Assembly: GCF_039962255.1 (NCBI RefSeq)
Contig: NZ_JAMPKY010000003.1
Span: forward strand, 434,001 to 498,000
Reading direction: 5' to 3'
From: Leptolyngbya subtilissima AS-A7
GTDB lineage: Bacteria; Cyanobacteriota; Cyanobacteriia; Phormidesmidales; Phormidesmidaceae
Length of the DNA stretch: 64,000 nt
The translations under genes were made by a program, and so were the position numbers. Below, piece by piece: positions 7,605-15,933 of this stretch (the stretch's first letter is position 1; each line of letters starts with the position of its first letter). The notes below the pieces were generated by a model, which was not told the DNA's origin, ran no database searches, and saw only the letters and a list, made by a program, of their open reading frames with translations.

Positions 7605-8552
7605 CTATTGAAAACTTGCCCGCTCGGCCTCCACCGGAGAGCGATCGACGGTGGGCTGAGGCCTACCATTAGCATCCAAATAGCCCAGCTCTTGCAAAAA
7701 GGCATAGAGGGCAGTGGGAAAGTCGGGATAGGTGCCGGCTAGCTCACCCTGGTCGTTGTAGGTTTCGAGCCCCCAGTCATCGGTGCGATCGTAGTGGGCC
7801 AGCATGAAAAGCCAGGCCTCGCGATAGTTTCCCAGGCGAATATTTTGGGCCACATAGCCTGCTAATACGCCGTTTTTGTCGCTGCGATCGGCAAACTCAG
7901 GGTCTTCTACCGTGAAGCGCATATCAGCTGCAGCGTCTTCCAAATAGTTGGTGAACTGAGTGGTGGTGTCGCGGTACTCACCATTTTCGTAGGTAAGAAT
8001 GACGCTGGGTGGATACGATCCGGCGTAGGAGCTAAAGGTGTAGAAAAAAGAGTTGTCGAGGGTGACAAACTCCATCAACCCATCGCCGTTGAGGTCTTTG
8101 AATTGCCCGCCGCCCCCGTCGAGGTAGCCAAAATAAACTGGGTTAAACTGCTCGTTTTGCCAAGTGTAGGTAGTAGTAGCTAGGCAGCAGTGGGCACCAC
8201 CGCTGTAGGTTTGAACCACCACTTCTGAAGTGCCGTCGCTGTCGAGATCGATCAGCTCAATGCCCGCAAACATAGCGGCGGTGTCGGTGGTGGACAGCTT
8301 GAGCTCGTTGTTATAAAACAGCTGAATCGTTAGGTTGTCGCTAACGTTTTCGGCATCGTAATCGAGCGGGGTATAGCTGGCGACGACGCGAATGGGTCCC
8401 TGCTCGATCGCGCGATCGCTGAGCGCCTCAGTGTCGGAGTCAATCTCGATGCGGGGATTTTCTGCTAGGGCGGGCAGGCCTAGGGCCAACAGGCTACCGA
8501 TGAGCAGGCTTTTGAAGATGGCTTTCATCAACTGTTTTATGTCTAATGACAT
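7605..8552 (-). CDS. Exported protein with calcium-loop-like repeats, unknown function
   Basis: The 315-residue product begins with a signal peptide: after MKAIFK comes a hydrophobic stretch ending in LPALA, a good signal peptidase I site. The mature part contains two short acidic loops, DLDSDGTSE and DLNGDGLME, that match DxDxDG calcium-binding loops seen in VCBS/FG-GAP-like repeats. The Cys pair in GGAHCCLAT is also notable. The C-terminal third is helical with aromatic residues and no domain I recognise. An internal ATG at 8526-8528 (MKAIFK) is an equally good start and gives a more standard signal peptide. It probably acts in the periplasm or at the outer membrane. Function is not known. 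Confidence 0.75.
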   Translation of the reverse strand: MSLDIKQLMKAIFKSLLIGSLLALGLPALAENPRIEIDSDTEALSDRAIEQGPIRVVASYTPLDYDAENVSDNLTIQLFYNNELKLSTTDTAAMFAGIELIDLDSDGTSEVVVQTYSGGAHCCLATTTYTWQNEQFNPVYFGYLDGGGGQFKDLNGDGLMEFVTLDNSFFYTFSSYAGSYPPSVILTYENGEYRDTTTQFTNYLEDAAADMRFTVEDPEFADRSDKNGVLAGYVAQNIRLGNYREAWLFMLAHYDRTDDWGLETYNDQGELAGTYPDFPTALYAFLQELGYLDANGRPQPTVDRSPVEAERASFQ

Positions 8553-8593
8553 TACTTACACGTGTGCTCAGCTTGCCCCGGTTGATTCTGCCG

Positions 8594-9013
8594 CTACCAG
8601 CGTCGCCAGTGGCGTTTACCCACTACAAAAATTCCCAGCAGCACTCCTACCAGGAGGGGGTAAGACATGGCAACCAGCGCGGTAGGGATGGGCAAAAACC
8701 CTTTGACAAATAGCACCAGGGCGATGCAGGGCACCAATGCCCACAGTACGCCAGTGTCGATGTACACACTCTTAAACCAGCGTTCTAAAATGGTGAGGGC
8801 TAGGGCACCGATGCCAAAGCCGGCGGCGACGGGCAGCGCCATGAACAGCAGCTGCATCAGGGGCATTAGGCTGCTGCCGGTGTTGGCTAGCAATAGGGCT
8901 AACCCCTGAGCTAGCAGCAGGTCGGCGGCGGTGGCGATCGCCACCGCTACCAAAGCCACCTGAAACAAAATCGCCCAGGGCAAAGACTTAAACCGCCAAA
9001 AGGGATTACGCAT
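8594..9013 (-). CDS. Small integral membrane protein, unknown function
   Basis: The 139-residue product has four predicted membrane helices: about residues 12-40, 48-72, 85-105 and 110-132. It ends in a basic tail (GKRHWRRW). The N-terminal MRNPFWRFKSLPW is basic and amphipathic. No catalytic motif is visible. It lies 41 bases upstream of the exported calcium-loop protein on the same strand and could be cotranscribed with it. I recognise it only as a conserved-looking cyanobacterial membrane protein. No function is assigned. Confidence 0.7.
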   Translation of the reverse strand: MRNPFWRFKSLPWAILFQVALVAVAIATAADLLLAQGLALLLANTGSSLMPLMQLLFMALPVAAGFGIGALALTILERWFKSVYIDTGVLWALVPCIALVLFVKGFLPIPTALVAMSYPLLVGVLLGIFVVGKRHWRRW

Positions 9014-9241
9014 AGCCGCAGCAATAGGAAGTCAAGCCCATTATTGCGCTGAATTTTCAATCTGGCTGTGGGAATGGTATCAATTGTGAGGCTAGGTGGG
9101 TGTCCTGCTCCCCCTCAAAAGCAGGGATGATTGCCGTGATAAGTAAATCTTTGCGGTGCTGATGCCTTAGATATGGGATAACAATAGATGCGGGTTCAGG
9201 CGATCGCCTGGGCTTGATTGCCCTAACTTCCTGTGTGATCT

Positions 9242-10063
9242 ATGGAAAAGCTGCTGCAAGGTCTGCGTGAGTTTCAGGAAAACTATATTCCCGACCACCA
9301 AGAACTGATCCAGCAGTTGGCCAAAGGCCAGCACCCTCGGGTGTTGTTTATCGGCTGCTCCGACTCGCGGGTAGACCCCACTATCATTACTCAGGCGGAT
9401 ATCGGTGATCTGTTCATCATCCGCAATGCGGGCAATATTATTCCCCCCTACGAAGCCACCAACGGCGGCGAAGGAGCCACCATTGAGTACGCTATGGAGG
9501 CCCTTGATATTCGCCAGGTGATTGTCTGCGGCCACACCCAGTGCGGAGCTATGAAAGGGCTGCTTCAAATCGGTGAGCTAGAAGAAAAAATGCCTCTGGT
9601 CTACCACTGGCTGCGCCACACCGAAGCCACCCGCAAGCTGGTCGAAGACCATTACAGTGATTTGCCCAAGAAAGAAAAGCTTGATTTGCTGGTGGCCCAA
9701 AACGTCCTCACCCAAATCGACAACCTGCAAACCTACCCTTCGGTGCGCTCAAAGCTGCACGCAGGCACCTTGGCCATCCACGGCTGGATCTACAAGCTCG
9801 ATACCGCCGAGCTTCTGGCCTACGATGAGGATTCTAAAGCCTTCATACCGCCCCACAGCAAAATTTATGCCGACCTAGAACATGCTAAGTCGGTTAAGCC
9901 CGGTGGGCTTTCCCTGGAGTTTAACGACACCGTCAGGCCGGGTGCTGGTGCTCCTTCGGTGGCCCTCCCCAAATTTTCCGAACCGGTGCAGCCTTACTGG
10001 CCCGGTGCTAACCGCCTCAGCCCCGAGCAGGCGGCTCGCATTTACCGAGGTGCTGGGGTGTAG
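9242..10063 (+). CDS. ccaA: Carboxysomal-type beta carbonic anhydrase
   Basis: The enzyme interconverts bicarbonate and CO2; in beta-cyanobacteria CcaA (IcfA) does so inside the carboxysome to feed Rubisco. The zinc ligands are visible: Cys39 in CSDSR, His98 and Cys101 in CGHTQCG, with the Asp41-Arg43 dyad intact. The 273-residue length and a C-terminal tail of about 60 residues beyond the catalytic core, ending in LSPEQAARIYRG, match carboxysomal CcaA, whose tail binds CcmM. Non-carboxysomal beta enzymes are usually shorter. The gene stands alone and converges with a lipoprotein gene that ends three bases after its stop. The carboxysomal assignment is inferred from length and tail. Confidence 0.9.
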   Translation: MEKLLQGLREFQENYIPDHQELIQQLAKGQHPRVLFIGCSDSRVDPTIITQADIGDLFIIRNAGNIIPPYEATNGGEGATIEYAMEALDIRQVIVCGHTQCGAMKGLLQIGELEEKMPLVYHWLRHTEATRKLVEDHYSDLPKKEKLDLLVAQNVLTQIDNLQTYPSVRSKLHAGTLAIHGWIYKLDTAELLAYDEDSKAFIPPHSKIYADLEHAKSVKPGGLSLEFNDTVRPGAGAPSVALPKFSEPVQPYWPGANRLSPEQAARIYRGAGV

Positions 10064-10065
10064 GG

Positions 10066-10635
10066 CTACCGATCAAAATTTGCAATCCGCCGGGCCGCGC
10101 CAATGCTTTGCTCGCCAGGGCCAAAGGTGACTTCTAGCGCCTGCTGGTCGGCAAAGGCGCTGGAAGCTTCGCGGTAGACGGTGCGAGTGGTGGGCAGGGT
10201 GCGCCGCTGGCCGTTGTAGTCAAAGGTAATGGCGTACTTAACATCCTTGAGCAGTATCGGATCGGTGCGCTGCTCGATGGCTTCGCGCTTGCGGGCTTCT
10301 AGCTCATCGGCGGTGGGGCGAGGGGGCAAGGGCGGCCAATACAGCCCGTTGTCGTCGGGGCCAGTGGCGGCACCTTCAGGGCGTACGCCGTTGCGGTTGA
10401 CGAGGGAGTTAGACTCGAAAGTTTCTTGGTGAATGGTTTGGCGGCGGTCAAAGCTGCGGGCGTAGTCGACCTGCCAGGTTTGGGTAACGGTGGCGGTAGC
10501 CTCGTAGGTACCGGTAGTGACGGTGTTGCCTGTAGCAAGGTAGTTCTCGCATCCCGCGACCAGTCCCAGAGTTAGCCCCAGTGCACTGGTCTGAAGCCAA
10601 CGGGGTACAGAAAACGTAGAAGACAGCGTAGGCAT
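10066..10635 (-). CDS. Putative lipoprotein, unknown function
   Basis: From the ATG at 10635 the product has 189 residues and starts with a basic segment, a hydrophobic stretch (LGLTLGLVAG) and a cysteine in LVAGC, a convincing lipobox. The frame stays open upstream to 10749, but those residues would place the signal peptide internally, so the shorter start is preferred. The mature part has a beta-rich first half (TVTTGTYEATATVTQTWQV), a proline-rich segment with PPLPPRPTADE, and a charged C-terminal half with YAITFDYNGQRRTLPTTRT. It is probably anchored to the outer membrane or the periplasmic face of the inner membrane. I do not recognise the family. Confidence 0.75.
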   Translation of the reverse strand: MPTLSSTFSVPRWLQTSALGLTLGLVAGCENYLATGNTVTTGTYEATATVTQTWQVDYARSFDRRQTIHQETFESNSLVNRNGVRPEGAATGPDDNGLYWPPLPPRPTADELEARKREAIEQRTDPILLKDVKYAITFDYNGQRRTLPTTRTVYREASSAFADQQALEVTFGPGEQSIGAARRIANFDR

Positions 10636-11057
10636 AGCAACGGTCGGTGGTTTATTGACGGATTGTCTGTATATAGACGCTACCAGCGCTCCGTATAGAC
10701 CGCATATGTAATGCGGCAGAGGATGAAAGTGGCACAAGAGGGTGGTCAACCGGGTGTGTCGTTCCTCGCTGTGGCAGCACTTTCCCCAGGGTACGACTTA
10801 CGGTCCGGGAGCTAGAAGGTAAAAAGTTGGTCACTTTAACCCGACGTTATTTTACTGAGACCACCCAACCGCTTAGGATGGGGCAGGCTACGAAAGGTCA
10901 TCAAACCGTCGCCAAACTTAAATTACGTTGTGTATCGATTTAGTGCATCTGCCTATCGCTTACTGAGCGTATTGATCAAACCTGGTGAATACTACGCTCC
11001 TGCTTTGGCATATTAAAGCTGCCCGGCTGCCCCCACCGTGCGTCCATACCCCTGGCC
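10636..11057. other. Divergent intergenic region without recognised gene
   Basis: This 422-base stretch separates the minus-strand lipoprotein from the plus-strand transporter and should hold both promoters. A weak -35-like TTGATC at 10972-10977 is seen, but no matching -10 box at good spacing. No RNA gene, repeat or coding frame of quality is visible. Confidence 0.4.
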
Positions 11058-14042
11058 ATGACCCAAACGTCGCTCTCGATTCAACAAACTTTTCAGTCTC
11101 TGGAGCCTTTTGATCGGCTGCCTGCTGAGGCGTTACAGCAGCTCTTGCAAACGGCCCAGCCCCTCAAGTACCGCGTCGGTCAGCCGTTGCTGCGGCGGGA
11201 GATACTGACCCAGCAGGTAATTGTGCTGCTAGAGGGGCAAGCTCGGCTGCTAGGCTACGACCCGCGCAGTCAGCAGCCGGTGACCCTAGGGCGCTTTAGC
11301 CGGGGTGAAATGCTGGGGGTGATCAGCTTAATTCGCGGGGTGCCCTGCGAAACGGTAATCGCCTCAAGTGAGGTGCTGGCCCTCACCCTGCCGTCGTACA
11401 CGTTTTTGAGTTTGCTCAACGAGTACCCAGAGTTTGGGGGGGAAGTGCGCGATCGCGTCTATGCGATCGAGGCCTTTGACCTGGTAGCCGAGCATGCCAA
11501 AACCCATGCCCTCGACGTGGGCGATCTCAGGGCCAAGGCCCAGACGGTCTGTGACGAATCGGCGATCGTCACCTTACCCACCGGTTCCAATAATCTAGCT
11601 CAGCTCGATCGCGCCCTTACCTGGGTGCTCAGCGGCGGCACGGTGCTCAACTTGCCCGTGGGCTCAACCCTAGCGCTCGATCGCCCCATAGAAATTCTCA
11701 GTCCCCAAGGAGCGCGGGTGCTGGGCATGACCCCGGCGGTGTTAGCCGAGACCCTGCCCGAACCTGCTGATTTGGAGCCAGAGGCCGTTGCTCGATCTGT
11801 AGAGGTGCTGGATGTCAACAACATTCCCTACGCCACCGAGGCCGATCTGGTGCCCCGGACCCAGGCGTCCTCAGCTTTAGAGAAGTCGCCCAGCCGCCGC
11901 TACCCCTTCGCTCGGGGGCGGGGCGAGGTCGATGGGGCGCTGGCCTGCTTTGACATGCTCAGCCAGCAGTTCTCCATGCCCTTTCGCAAAGATGTCATTC
12001 GCCGCATCTTGGCCAACCAGCACGAGCGCATGGGTCAGCTGTCGCTGCCGATCTGCGGTTCGGTGAGCGAGATGATGGGCCTCAAAACCCAGCTGGTGCG
12101 CGTGCCCGTAGGGGCCTTTGGTCGACTCAATACCCCCTGCCTGATCCGCTGGCAGGAGAGCTTTGCGGTGCTCTACGAAACCAGCGAAAAAGCCTATATT
12201 TTGGGCGATCCTGAGGTGGGCGTGATTCGCCGCACCCCCGAGAGCTTTGCCGAGGCCTGGGGCGAGAGCGGAGAAGTGCTATTGCTGGAGCCCACCCGCG
12301 AAACCCCCCAGCAAAAGTTTGGCCTTCAGTGGTTTTGGCCCTCGATTCAAAAGTATCGCTGGGTGCTGATCGAGGTGTTTGTCGCCTCGTTCTTTGTGCA
12401 GCTATTTGGCCTGGCTAACCCGTTGATGGTGCAGATCATCATCGACCGAGTAATTGTGCAAAACAGCGTCGACACCCTGCAAGTGCTGGGTGTCTTCTTG
12501 GTGGTGGTGGCCATTTTTGAGGCCCTGCTCACCAGTTTGCGCACCTACCTGTTTGTTGATACCACCAACCGCATCGACATGGCCCTGGGGTCGGAGATCA
12601 TCGACCACCTGTTTCGCCTGCCCCTGCGCTACTTCGACAAACGCCCCGTGGGCGAGCTCTCCAGCCGCATCAACGAGCTAGAGAACATTCGCCAGTTTCT
12701 CACCGGCACAGCCCTGACTGTGGTGCTCGACGCGGTGTTCTCGGTGTTATACATCGTGGTGATGTTCATCTACAGCTGGGTGCTGACCCTGGTGGCCCTA
12801 GCAACGATTCCGCTGTTTGTGCTGGTGACGGCGCTGACTGCCCCGATTGTGCGCAAGCAGCTGCGCATTAAAGCTGAGCGCAATGCCGCCACCCAGTCGC
12901 TGCTGGTGGAGTCGCTGTCAGGTATTCAGACCGTCAAGGCGCAGAATATTGAGCTGCGCACCCGCTGGAAGTGGCAGGAGCGCTACGCCGAATACGTCAG
13001 TGCCGGGTTTAATACAGTGCTGACCTCCACCACCGCCAACTCGGCCAGCAACTTTCTCAACAAGCTCTCGGCCCTGCTGGTGCTGTGGGTGGGGGCTTAC
13101 TTGGTGCTGGAGGGGCAACTCACCCTGGGACAGCTGATTGCCTTTCGGATTATTTCGGGCTACGTGACTGCGCCGATTTTGCGCTTGGCCCAGCTGTGGC
13201 AAAACTTTCAGGAAACGGCTCTGTCCCTGGAGCGGCTGTCTGACATCATCGACCACCCTCAGGAGACCGAGTCCGACGAGGCCAACCAGATTCCGATGCC
13301 CGAGATTACTGGGCAAGTCACCTTCGAGAACGTGGCCTTTCGCTTTGCGCCCTCGGGGCCGCTGCAATTGGCCAGCGTTAGCCTAGAGTTTCCGGCGGGG
13401 ATATTCATCGGTGTAGTGGGCCAGAGCGGCTCGGGTAAGAGCACTTTGATGAAGCTGCTGCCTCGCCTCTACGAGCTAGAGTCGGGCCGCATTTTGATCG
13501 ACCACTACGACATTAGCAAGGTGGAGCTGCATTCGCTGCGGCGGCAGATCGGCATTGTGCCGCAGGATAGCCTGCTGTTTGAGGGCACCATCCAAGAGAA
13601 TATTTCGCTCACCAACCCCGACGCCGAACCCAGCGTGATTATTGAGGCAGCAAAAATTGCCTGCTGCCACGACTTCATTATGGATTTGCCCCTGGGCTAC
13701 AACACCCGCGTTGGCGAGCGGGGCTCGACCCTGTCGGGGGGGCAGCGACAAAGAATTGCGATCGCCCGCACCATTCTCCAAAATCCACGTCTGCTGATTT
13801 TGGATGAAGCCACCAGTGCTCTCGACTACGACACCGAGCACCAGGTCTCGATGAACCTCAAAGGTTGGGCCGAGGGCCGCACGGTATTCTTCATCACCCA
13901 CCGGCTCAACACCATTCAGCAGGCCGACCAGATCTTGGTGATGGAGCAGGGCTCAGCGGTCGAGCTGGGCAGCCACGCCGAATTGATGGAACTCCAGGGG
14001 CGCTACTTTACTCTCTACCAACAGCAGCTCAGCGGTGTTTAG
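11058..14042 (+). CDS. HlyB-type ABC transporter with cNMP-binding-like and degenerate C39 domains
   Basis: This 994-residue protein should power a type I secretion channel. Residues about 12-140 form a cyclic-nucleotide-binding-like fold (RFSRGEMLGVISL). About 285-410 resemble a C39 peptidase, but the catalytic Cys is replaced (EVDGALACF) and the His position reads SFAVLY, so this is a non-cleaving C39-like domain as in HlyB. The membrane domain spans about 425-700. The ATPase follows, with Walker A GQSGSGKST near 790, signature LSGGQRQR and Walker B LLILDEATSALD. Fusions with a cNMP-like domain are known in cyanobacterial transporters of this class. A HlyD-type adaptor gene follows after 131 bases. 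The outer-membrane partner is not in the window. Confidence 0.92.
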   Translation: MTQTSLSIQQTFQSLEPFDRLPAEALQQLLQTAQPLKYRVGQPLLRREILTQQVIVLLEGQARLLGYDPRSQQPVTLGRFSRGEMLGVISLIRGVPCETVIASSEVLALTLPSYTFLSLLNEYPEFGGEVRDRVYAIEAFDLVAEHAKTHALDVGDLRAKAQTVCDESAIVTLPTGSNNLAQLDRALTWVLSGGTVLNLPVGSTLALDRPIEILSPQGARVLGMTPAVLAETLPEPADLEPEAVARSVEVLDVNNIPYATEADLVPRTQASSALEKSPSRRYPFARGRGEVDGALACFDMLSQQFSMPFRKDVIRRILANQHERMGQLSLPICGSVSEMMGLKTQLVRVPVGAFGRLNTPCLIRWQESFAVLYETSEKAYILGDPEVGVIRRTPESFAEAWGESGEVLLLEPTRETPQQKFGLQWFWPSIQKYRWVLIEVFVASFFVQLFGLANPLMVQIIIDRVIVQNSVDTLQVLGVFLVVVAIFEALLTSLRTYLFVDTTNRIDMALGSEIIDHLFRLPLRYFDKRPVGELSSRINELENIRQFLTGTALTVVLDAVFSVLYIVVMFIYSWVLTLVALATIPLFVLVTALTAPIVRKQLRIKAERNAATQSLLVESLSGIQTVKAQNIELRTRWKWQERYAEYVSAGFNTVLTSTTANSASNFLNKLSALLVLWVGAYLVLEGQLTLGQLIAFRIISGYVTAPILRLAQLWQNFQETALSLERLSDIIDHPQETESDEANQIPMPEITGQVTFENVAFRFAPSGPLQLASVSLEFPAGIFIGVVGQSGSGKSTLMKLLPRLYELESGRILIDHYDISKVELHSLRRQIGIVPQDSLLFEGTIQENISLTNPDAEPSVIIEAAKIACCHDFIMDLPLGYNTRVGERGSTLSGGQRQRIAIARTILQNPRLLILDEATSALDYDTEHQVSMNLKGWAEGRTVFFITHRLNTIQQADQILVMEQGSAVELGSHAELMELQGRYFTLYQQQLSGV

Positions 14043-14058
14043 GCTAGCAGCAGATAAA

Positions 14059-14112
14059 TTTTGAATTTTTAGTTTTGAATTTAATTCTTATCCCGCAATT
14101 CAAAATTCAAAA
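14059..14112. repeat. AT-rich inverted repeat between hlyB-like and hlyD-like genes
   Basis: TTTTGAATTT occurs at 14059-14068 and again at 14073-14082. The reverse complement appears as AATTCAAAATTCAAAA at 14097-14112, so a hairpin can form. A low-complexity tract rich in CCC and CCAT follows to 14173. Similar AATTCAAAA/TTTTGAATT repeats are common between genes in filamentous cyanobacteria. Confidence 0.6.
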
Positions 14113-14173
14113 CCCTCCATTACCCATCTACCCACCCGCTCCCCGACTCCCCTACTTCCCCCATCCCCCAACC

Positions 14174-15697
14174 ATGGTTCGCATCAACAGCATTCCCCCT
14201 ACTCAATCGCAGACCCCTGACCCAAACGGCGACGCCGTGCTGGCCAATCAGCCCTCGCGGCAAAAGGTGCAGTTCGACAAACCAGTGATTCTTCGCCAGT
14301 CGCCTCGCTGGTCGCGGGCGGTGGTGTGGAGCCTGGTCGGAGTGACAGCGTTTACCTTAGCCTGGGCCTGTTTGGCTAAGTTTGAGGAGGCCATACCGGC
14401 CCAGGGCAAGCTCGAGCCCAAGGGTATGGTGCAGCCGGTGCAGGCTCCGGTGGGCGGCGTGGTGCGGGAGGTGCTGGTCACCGAGGGACAGGCTGTGGAG
14501 GTGGGCGACCCGTTGCTGCGGTTTGACCCCGAGACCACCCAAGCTCAGCTCACCTCGCTGGAGACTATTCGCGCCAAGGTGCGGGAAGAAAACGCCTACT
14601 ATAAGTCGCAGCTAGCCGACAATATTGAGGCCAGCGCCCCGGTGGATATTGCTCCCGGTTTGGTGCAGCTGACCAGCAATCGCGCCGCCTTGGTGGCCGA
14701 AAATGCCCTCTACCGCGCCCAGCTAGCGGGAGATGTGACGGGGGAGAGCTTGCCTGTCGCCCAGCGCGATCGCCTGCGGGCTTCTAACGCCGAACTCAAC
14801 TCGCGCCTCAGCATCGCCAACCTGGAGGTTGATCAGCTGCGTCGCCAGCTCACCCAAACCGAGGCCCAGCTAGCCAATGCTCGCGATGCCCTGCGAGTCA
14901 ACCAAAATATTCTCGATCGCATTCGGCCGCTGTATGAAGCCGGGGGCATCGGCGAAATCCAATATCTCCAGCAGGAGCAGGAGGTGAACAACCGCCAGAC
15001 CGAGGTGAATCGCCTGGTGGAGGAAGGGCAGCGGCTAGAGCTGGCGATCACCCAAGCCCAGGAGCAATTTCGCAATACCTCAATCGCCTCCCAAGACGAC
15101 TTGCAGCAGCGCATCGCCGCCAACAACAACCAGATCGCCACTATCGACAGCCAGCTGACCAAAACTATTCTCGAAAACGACAACCGACTGCAAGAGCTCG
15201 ATAGCCAGATCGCCCAGCTCCAGCAGACCCTCACCTACCAAGAGCTGCGCGCCCCGGTGAACGGCACAGTGTTTAACCTCAAGGCCAACCAGGCGGGCTA
15301 CGTGGCCAACTCCACCGAGCCGATTCTCGAAATTGTGCCCAGCGATGCCCTGGTGGCACGGGTGTTTATCACCAACCGCGACATTGGCTTTGTGCGCGAA
15401 GGTATGGAGGTCGATGTGCGCATCGACTCATTCCCCTACAGCGAGTTTGGCGATGTGAAGGGCACTCTGACCCGGATTGGCTCTGACGCGCTGCCCCCCG
15501 ATCAGATCAACCCCACCTTTCGCTTCCCGGCAGAGATTACCCTAGGCGATCAGGTGATTGCGATCGATGGGCAGCCCGTGAAGCTGCAATCGGGCATGTC
15601 GCTGAGCGCCAATATCAAGACCCGGCCCCGACGGGTGATCACTATCTTCTCTGACCTGTTTGTGCGCAAAATCGACACGATTAAGACGGGTGGTTAG
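14174..15697 (+). CDS. HlyD-family membrane fusion protein
   Basis: The periplasmic adaptor of a type I secretion system links the HlyB-like transporter to an outer-membrane channel. From the ATG at 14174 the protein has 507 residues: a proline-rich cytoplasmic start, one membrane helix at about 55-75 (VVWSLVGVTAFTLAWACLA), a lipoyl half-domain (PVQAPVGGVVREVLV), a long coiled coil at about 135-355 dominated by Gln, Leu and Asn, the second lipoyl half (ELRAPVNGTVFNL) and a beta-barrel end (SGMSLSANIKT). The frame is open to 14075, but that part is translated from the AT- and CCC-rich repeat, so the later start is chosen. It pairs with the preceding transporter. The cargo is unknown. Confidence 0.92.
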   Translation: MVRINSIPPTQSQTPDPNGDAVLANQPSRQKVQFDKPVILRQSPRWSRAVVWSLVGVTAFTLAWACLAKFEEAIPAQGKLEPKGMVQPVQAPVGGVVREVLVTEGQAVEVGDPLLRFDPETTQAQLTSLETIRAKVREENAYYKSQLADNIEASAPVDIAPGLVQLTSNRAALVAENALYRAQLAGDVTGESLPVAQRDRLRASNAELNSRLSIANLEVDQLRRQLTQTEAQLANARDALRVNQNILDRIRPLYEAGGIGEIQYLQQEQEVNNRQTEVNRLVEEGQRLELAITQAQEQFRNTSIASQDDLQQRIAANNNQIATIDSQLTKTILENDNRLQELDSQIAQLQQTLTYQELRAPVNGTVFNLKANQAGYVANSTEPILEIVPSDALVARVFITNRDIGFVREGMEVDVRIDSFPYSEFGDVKGTLTRIGSDALPPDQINPTFRFPAEITLGDQVIAIDGQPVKLQSGMSLSANIKTRPRRVITIFSDLFVRKIDTIKTGG

Positions 15698-15731
15698 CAG
15701 CCAAGACAGTGCTCAAAGCTTTGGTTAACTG

Positions 15732-15784
15732 AGGTTCAAGGTGCGAGGTGTAGGGTTTAAGGTTGCCCCTCGCGCCCTGAACCT
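15732..15784. repeat. Long imperfect inverted repeat after the hlyD-like gene
   Basis: Bases 15732-15748 (AGGTTCAAGGTGCGAGG) pair with 15768-15784 (CCTCGCGCCCTGAACCT), with one mismatch and one G-U pair over 17 positions and a 19-base loop. No T tract follows, so it is not a standard terminator. It may be a mobile palindromic repeat or a Rho-assisted stop. Confidence 0.55.
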
Positions 15785-15881
15785 TGCTCCTTAACCCCAT
15801 TTTTTGCCTGCCTTTCCCCAGGCCAATTTTTTCCGTGGCGATTCATTCATAGAAAAAGCAGACTAAGTCATCCTGATTTGA

Positions 15882-15887
15882 TAGAAT
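15882..15887 (+). promoter_or_regulatory. Candidate -10 box of the LysR-type regulator
   Basis: TAGAAT at 15882-15887 lies about 47 bases before the TTG start at 15934, in an AT-rich stretch. No convincing -35 hexamer is present, which is common for activator-dependent or autoregulated genes. Confidence 0.3.
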
Positions 15888-15933
15888 AGCGTCTATGTAA
15901 AAAGCGCTGTTGCTTGATTGGGGAGGTTGTTCG

